Assembly (NCBI GenBank): GCA_013153455.1 | Contig: JAADEK010000089.1 | Coordinates: 1-8,587, forward strand | Length of the DNA: 8,587 nucleotides | DNA from: Aquificota bacterium | GTDB lineage: Bacteria > Aquificota > Aquificia > Aquificales > Aquificaceae | Reading direction: 5' to 3' | Part shown: one piece after another, positions 4,979 to 8,587 of the stretch | How the letters are laid out: each line of letters begins with the position of its first letter | Position numbering within the stretch: the stretch's first letter is position 1 | The notes under the pieces: generated by a model | Database searches by the model: none | The model's input: only the letters and a program-made list of their open reading frames with translations | Told to the model about the DNA's origin: nothing | Translations under genes and position numbers: made by a program

Positions 4979-5325
4979 CTCAGCTTCCTTATGAGGCTGT
5001 CTATGTTGTCAAGCTTCCTGTAGGCTTGGAGGAGGACGTAGCTTACTTGCTCGTTTGTAGCTATTGAAAGGTCGTAGAGTATTGAGCTGATGTCCTTCAG
5101 GATGTTGTAAAGGGTTGTGTAGATGCTTTCGTCAAGTTTCTTCTCCGGGTTCGGGATTTCCTTAAAGACCTCCTCCACGACCTTCGCGAGCTTCATGAGT
5201 TTTTCCGCAAGTCCCCTTATCTCAAAGTCGTATTTGTAAATCGTAACGACGTCTTCGTATCTTTCCTCCACCTCTCTCATAAGGCTCCTGAAGAGCATAT
5301 CCTCCAAAAAGTTGACGTCGTTCAT
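4975..5325 (-). CDS. Conserved-looking small helical protein, function unknown
   Basis: I do not recognise this 116-aa protein. It is soluble (no membrane helix, no signal peptide) and looks almost wholly alpha-helical, with heptad-like leucine and isoleucine spacing over residues 10-58 and 66-116, separated by IPNPEKKLDES. It has no cysteines or histidines, so metal binding is unlikely. It begins after the sfsA stop (4 bases between) and its stop overlaps the PRTase start. Start is uncertain: ATG 5325 relies on coupling to sfsA, since GGGAG is 14 bases away, while the internal ATG 5298 (residue 10) follows GGAGG by only two bases. Four-helix or dimeric coiled-coil structure is a guess. Confidence 0.8.
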   Translation of the reverse strand: MNDVNFLEDMLFRSLMREVEERYEDVVTIYKYDFEIRGLAEKLMKLAKVVEEVFKEIPNPEKKLDESIYTTLYNILKDISSILYDLSIATNEQVSYVLLQAYRKLDNIDSLIRKLR

Positions 5326-5329
5326 TAAT

Positions 5330-5995
5330 TTAAAGAATACTCCCTTTTTCGGAAAATTGTAGGCTTCGGGTTATCTTTATCTCCGAGAGGCTAACTTCGC
5401 ACGAAAGGACGAGAACCTCACCCCCGTTTTTTACGTAGCGAAAGAGTGCTTTGCAAAAGTCGGGGTCCGTTTCGCAGTTGGGTCTGAAGCTTTCCGCGTC
5501 GTTCCTGAGGACGACAAATACGAGAAGGGGCTTGAGCGGAGGAGGGAGTGAGGAGAGGGTGAGGATATGCTTTGTTCCGCGTTTTGTTGGCGCGTCCGGA
5601 AAGAGGGCGACCTTTTCCTTGACGAGGTTCACGGACTTTACTTCTACGAGTCTTTCGTCCGCAAGGAGGTCAATCCTTACGTCGCAAATCTTCACCTCCC
5701 TCTTGAGGGAGGTAATTTTCCATTTTTCTTTTATGTATTCTTCAAAGAGTTTGACCGCTATGTGGGAGTCAACGCAAACGAGCGTATTTTTGTGTTTTGT
5801 GAGTAGAATCTCGTAAGGGTGTTTTCCTGTTTCTTTTTGTTTTAGGTATACGTTTGCTCCGGGCTTGAGGAACTCTTCCATCCTGCCTGTGTTTCTTACG
5901 AGCGCGGTTTTTGTTTCTCCTCCTACGTTTACGAGCGCTCTGAACTTGTTTTCGCGCGCGATTAGCTTCGCGGGGATGAGCGGGGGGAGTTTCAT
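5330..5995 (-). CDS. sfsA: Sugar fermentation stimulation protein homolog
   Basis: SfsA family, 221 aa (usual about 230). It has an N-terminal OB-like domain (to about 70: LIARENKFRALV, TALVRNTGRMEEFLKPG) and a C-terminal nuclease-like domain with the PD-(D/E)xK pattern D109 ... E118-V-K120, followed by FPDAPTKRGTKHILTL (132-147) and VLRNDAESFRPNCETDPDF (162-180). E. coli SfsA was described as a DNA-binding regulator of maltose metabolism, but the fold suggests nucleic acid processing; the true role is unsettled. The start overlaps the tatC stop (ATGA) without its own ribosome-binding site, so translation is coupled to tatC. Confidence 0.94.
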   Translation of the reverse strand: MKLPPLIPAKLIARENKFRALVNVGGETKTALVRNTGRMEEFLKPGANVYLKQKETGKHPYEILLTKHKNTLVCVDSHIAVKLFEEYIKEKWKITSLKREVKICDVRIDLLADERLVEVKSVNLVKEKVALFPDAPTKRGTKHILTLSSLPPPLKPLLVFVVLRNDAESFRPNCETDPDFCKALFRYVKNGGEVLVLSCEVSLSEIKITRSLQFSEKGSIL

Positions 5996-6741
5996 CGTGC
6001 TTTTTTGATTTCCTTCTTTTCCTTCCTTGCCATCTTTCCGAGGAGGATTGATATCTCGTATAGGACTAAGAGGGGGAGAGCCATGAGGATTTGGGTTGAG
6101 ACGTCGGGGGCGATAATGGCGCCGATTAGGAAGGCTATGACTATGAAATACTTGCGAAAGCGCGCGAGGTGCTCGGGTGTGATGACGCCCGCTTTTTGGA
6201 GGACGTAGAGGACTATGGGCATCTGGAAGGCTATCCCGAAGGCTATGATTAGTTTGAGGACGAAGCTGATATACAGGTCAACCGAGAGGTAGGGTGTAGC
6301 CATGAGTTGTGAAAAGCCAAGTCCGAGGAGGAACTTTAGCGCTAAGGGGAGAACCACGAAGTAGGCAAAGAGTGCGCCGAGTATGAAGAGGAGTATTGAC
6401 CCAAGGAGGAGGGGGATAAAGGCTCTCTTTTCGTGTGAGTAGAGGGCGGGCTCTATGAAGCGCCACATCTGATACAGGATTACGGGCGAGGCGAGTATGA
6501 ACCCGACCGCGAGGGATATTTTTATGAGTATAAAGAGGGGTTCGGTGGGTGAGAGGGTGATTAGCTCAACCTCCGGGTATGACTCAAGGACGGGTTTTTT
6601 AAGTATTTCAAAGACGTATTTCGCGAAGTAGAAGGATATTCCCGAAGCTATGAGGAAGGCAACGATTGATACTATGAGTCTGTATCTAAGTTCCCTCAGG
6701 TGCTCTATCAGGGGCATCTCCGGGAGGTTTTCCCTGCTCAT
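5992..6741 (-). CDS. tatC: Sec-independent translocase protein TatC
   Basis: Core receptor of the twin-arginine translocase, a six-helix inner-membrane protein that binds signal peptides of folded substrates with Tat[42 protein letters not shown] and GAIIAPDVSTQ are family hallmarks. Three in-frame starts exist. ATG 6741 (250 aa, used here) has AAGGAGG 12 bases upstream. ATG 6717 starts at MPL, matching the start I recall for A. aeolicus TatC. ATG 6792 overlaps tatB by 107 bases and adds a basic tail. Numbered from MPL, the functional E9 and E96 are kept, but the intramembrane position 165, Glu in A. aeolicus and E. coli (E170), is Gln (codon 6225-6223). It overlaps the tatB end and is coupled to sfsA. 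Confidence 0.95.
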   Translation of the reverse strand: MSRENLPEMPLIEHLRELRYRLIVSIVAFLIASGISFYFAKYVFEILKKPVLESYPEVELITLSPTEPLFILIKISLAVGFILASPVILYQMWRFIEPALYSHEKRAFIPLLLGSILLFILGALFAYFVVLPLALKFLLGLGFSQLMATPYLSVDLYISFVLKLIIAFGIAFQMPIVLYVLQKAGVITPEHLARFRKYFIVIAFLIGAIIAPDVSTQILMALPLLVLYEISILLGKMARKEKKEIKKAR

Positions 6742-7030
6742 GGCTCTTTTTCTCCTCCTTATTTTCTTCGGAGCCTTCAAGGACGTCCTCAAGTTCTTCC
6801 TTTAGTTCCGTCGCTATGTCCTCGGGGGGGACTTCTTCTTCCTTCATCCTTTTTTCGTCTTCAAGTATTTGTTTGTTAAGTTCCTCAACGTATGCCTCCA
6901 TCTTGAGCTGGTCAAGGAGTTCCCGCGCTTGGCGTGCGAGCTGTCCGAGTTTTGTCGCGACGTTAAGCATTCCTTCGGGTCCGAGAAGCAGGAACGCGAT
7001 GATAAGGACGAGGATTAGTTGAAGTTCCAT
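6686..7030 (-). CDS. tatB: Sec-independent translocase protein TatB
   Basis: Forms the signal-peptide receptor with TatC. From ATG 7030 (114 aa): one membrane helix [16 protein letters not shown] (2-17), the GPEG hinge that marks TatB rather than TatA, an amphipathic helix with [19 protein letters not shown], a long acidic helical stretch and a disordered tail ([18 protein letters not shown]). ATG 7060 is in frame but would insert ten residues before the membrane helix and overlap cstA head-on; ATG 7030 gives the normal TatB N-terminus. No real Shine-Dalgarno precedes it; TATAAT ends seven bases before ATG, suggesting a leaderless mRNA. First gene of the tatB-tatC-sfsA-unknown-PRT operon. Confidence 0.92.
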   Translation of the reverse strand: MELQLILVLIIAFLLLGPEGMLNVATKLGQLARQARELLDQLKMEAYVEELNKQILEDEKRMKEEEVPPEDIATELKEELEDVLEGSEENKEEKKSHEQGKPPGDAPDRAPEGT

Positions 7031-7036
7031 TTTCTC

Positions 7037-7043
7037 TATTATA
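7037..7043. promoter_or_regulatory. Overlapping divergent -10 elements between tatB and cstA
   Basis: The 19-base gap contains TATTAT on the plus strand (7037-7042) and TATAAT on the minus strand (7043-7038), overlapping each other. Each ends seven bases from a start codon, giving predicted transcription starts at about 7049 for cstA and 7031 for tatB, one base before each ATG. No convincing -35 box is seen for either direction, and neither gene has a proper ribosome-binding site. Confidence 0.55.
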
Positions 7044-7049
7044 AAAAAT

Positions 7050-8587
7050 ATGAGCGCCATTCCCCTTATCGTCCTTGCTTTCGGGATATACGCTTTTGGT
7101 TATTTTGTCTACTCAAGGTATCTGGCGAGGAGGGTTTTCGGTCTTGACGACTCCCGAAGGACGCCCGCGCATGAGATAAACGACGGTGTTGACTACGTCC
7201 CGACGAACAAGTGGATTTTGCTCGGGCATCACTTTACGTCCATAACGGGAGCGGGTCCTATAGTCGGTCCCGCAATAGCGGTGATATGGGGATGGCTTCC
7301 CGCTTTTCTTTGGGTGGTTCTCGGTGCTGTGTTTATAGGTGCGGTTCACGACTTTACCGCCCTCGTGACATCCGTCCGCCACAGGGGGAGGTCAATAGGG
7401 AGTATACTGGGTGAGTATGCGGGAGAGAGGGTGAGGGTTCTTTTCCTCCTTTTGATACTCGCCCTTGCTATCCTCGTTAACGCGGTCTTTGCATACGTTA
7501 TATCTTTGCTTTTTGTGAAGTTTCCCGAGAGCGTAATACCCGCGTGGCTTGTGGTTCCTTTGGCTGTGCTCTTCGGGTTCAGCGTCTACAGGCTCAGGGT
7601 AAACTTTTTACTCCTTACGCTTGTTTTTCTCATCATCCTTTACGGGGGTATATACGTCGGGAGTCTCTTCCCGGTTGATGTGTCTTCTGTTGCGAGCGCA
7701 CTGGGTATAAGCCCTATAATGTTGTGGATATTTATCCTGTTTACTTACGCGTTTTTCGCGTCTTCTCTGCCGGTTTGGGTTCTCCTCCAACCGAGGGATT
7801 TTTTAAACGGTATACAGCTTTTGGTTCTTCTTCTTTTGTTATACGTTGGGTTTTTGGTTGTGAATCCCCGGGTCGTTGCTCCCGCCTTGAACCCATCCCC
7901 GGAGGGTGCTCCCCCGATATTTCCGTTTTTGTTTATAACGATAGCGTGCGGGGCGCTCAGCGGTTTTCACGCCCTTGTTGCGTCGGGAACGTCCGCAAAG
8001 CAGTTGTTCAAAGAGAGCGACGCGAGAACCGTGGGATACCTCGGGTTTTTGGGTGAGAGTTCCTTGGCTCTCGCGGTAATACTCGCCACGACCGCGGGTA
8101 TAGCTCTTTTTTCTTCCGAGCGTTTCTTTGAGCTTTACTCCTCGTGGTCTTCTATAAAGTCCGCGAGCATCGTCGCGGTGGTTGAGGGGGGAGCTAACGT
8201 CCTTTCCGCGCTCGGCATCCCTCTCGGTTTTGCAAAGACGACGATAGCTACGCTTATAGTTCTCTTTGCGGCGACTACGATGGACACGAGCGTCCGCATA
8301 CAGCGCTACATACTCGGTGAGTTGGGGGAGCTTTACGGTCCGAGGGTTCTCACAAACCCGTGGTTTGCCTCCGCGGTTGCGGTTTTTTCCTCAATGGCTC
8401 TCGTTCTTTCAAAGGAAGGCGGAAAGGGTGGGATGGTTTTTTGGTCTCTTTTCGGTGCTTCTAATCAGCTACTTGCGGGCTTGTCCTTCCTCGCGGGCTA
8501 CCTATACCTGAGGAGTGAGAAAAGACCCACCGCACCTATACTCCTCCCGATGGTGTTCGTGTTGGTGATTACTTCTTATGCGATGTT
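7050..8587 (+). CDS. cstA: Carbon starvation protein A family transporter, 3' end outside window
   Basis: Polytopic inner-membrane transporter of the CstA/BtsT family; E. coli members take up pyruvate and have been linked to peptide uptake during carbon starvation. The frame is open from ATG 7050 to the right edge (512 codons, no stop or frameshift). Diagnostic blocks: [18 protein letters not shown] then [11 protein letters not shown] near residue 60, [77 protein letters not shown] and [14 protein letters not shown]. The N-terminus is already membrane helical. No ribosome-binding site precedes the ATG, consistent with a leaderless transcript. Nothing in the sequence says why it sits beside tatB; substrate in an autotroph is unknown. 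Confidence 0.95.
   Translation, partial: MSAIPLIVLAFGIYAFGYFVYSRYLARRVFGLDDSRRTPAHEINDGVDYVPTNKWILLGHHFTSITGAGPIVGPAIAVIWGWLPAFLWVVLGAVFIGAVHDFTALVTSVRHRGRSIGSILGEYAGERVRVLFLLLILALAILVNAVFAYVISLLFVKFPESVIPAWLVVPLAVLFGFSVYRLRVNFLLLTLVFLIILYGGIYVGSLFPVDVSSVASALGISPIMLWIFILFTYAFFASSLPVWVLLQPRDFLNGIQLLVLLLLLYVGFLVVNPRVVAPALNPSPEGAPPIFPFLFITIACGALSGFHALVASGTSAKQLFKESDARTVGYLGFLGESSLALAVILATTAGIALFSSERFFELYSSWSSIKSASIVAVVEGGANVLSALGIPLGFAKTTIATLIVLFAATTMDTSVRIQRYILGELGELYGPRVLTNPWFASAVAVFSSMALVLSKEGGKGGMVFWSLFGASNQLLAGLSFLAGYLYLRSEKRPTAPILLPMVFVLVITSYAM

Noticed and set aside
7031..7060. tatB start at ATG 7060
   Set aside because: It would overlap cstA head-on and put ten extra residues, including FFII, before the membrane helix; ATG 7030 gives the normal TatB N-terminus.
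7113..7382. Minus-strand open frames inside cstA
   Set aside because: The plus-strand CstA frame is continuous and carries all family motifs.

Overview
The window looks like the chromosome of a hyperthermophilic bacterium of the Aquificaceae, close to Aquifex aeolicus. The reasons are the proteins themselves (a TrmB with a long C-terminal extension, a SpeE and a TatC of the Aquifex type), the very tight packing, the AGG/ATA-rich codon use, and the dense charge of the proteins. The genus assignment is from memory of these families, not from a search.

Layout. (1) Positions 1-485 hold the left end of an IS110-family insertion sequence. A DEDD transposase starts at 373 on the minus strand and runs off the left edge. 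Its 112-base leader holds a folded, duplicated structure that I read as a very small bridge RNA. (2) trmB follows on the plus strand (497-1396), with the element lodged directly against its start. (3) A minus-strand block runs from 3758 to 1387: speE - rpsF - ssb - rpsR - tatA - tatA. The second tatA copy (59 aa) is short and easily missed. (4) mog (mogA) is on the plus strand (3790-4323), divergent from speE. (5) A second minus-strand operon runs from 7030 to 4325: tatB - tatC - sfsA - a small unknown gene - a phosphoribosyltransferase gene, mostly with 4-base stop/start overlaps. (6) cstA is on the plus strand from 7050, divergent from tatB, and runs off the right edge.

Main observation. 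In the transposase leader, two 24-base units (408-431 and 434-457) share their flanks but differ in a central 9-base segment. Read in the transposase sense, the 9 bases of the first unit (GGATAATAT) are identical to the 9 bases of host DNA just outside the element, and these are followed by the dinucleotide CT. A 9-base guide matching the left target next to a CT core, in the transposase leader of a DEDD recombinase, is what the IS110/IS621 bridge-RNA mechanism predicts. The second unit (TTAAAATTT) would then be the donor guide, which predicts the sequence of the right end outside this window. The structure is much smaller than the IS621 bridge RNA.

Other themes. The two divergent gene pairs (speE/mog and tatB/cstA) are separated by only 31 and 19 bases. 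Each gap holds back-to-back -10-like hexamers placed so that all four mRNAs would start within 0-2 bases of the start codon; these four genes lack a properly spaced Shine-Dalgarno, while genes such as rpsF, rpsR and both tatA copies have one. The rpsF leader can fold into a hairpin with a CCG-containing internal loop, resembling the known S6:S18 autoregulatory leader. All Tat translocase components (two TatA, TatB, TatC) lie in this window in two operons around mog, which fits export of molybdoenzymes but is only a contextual link.
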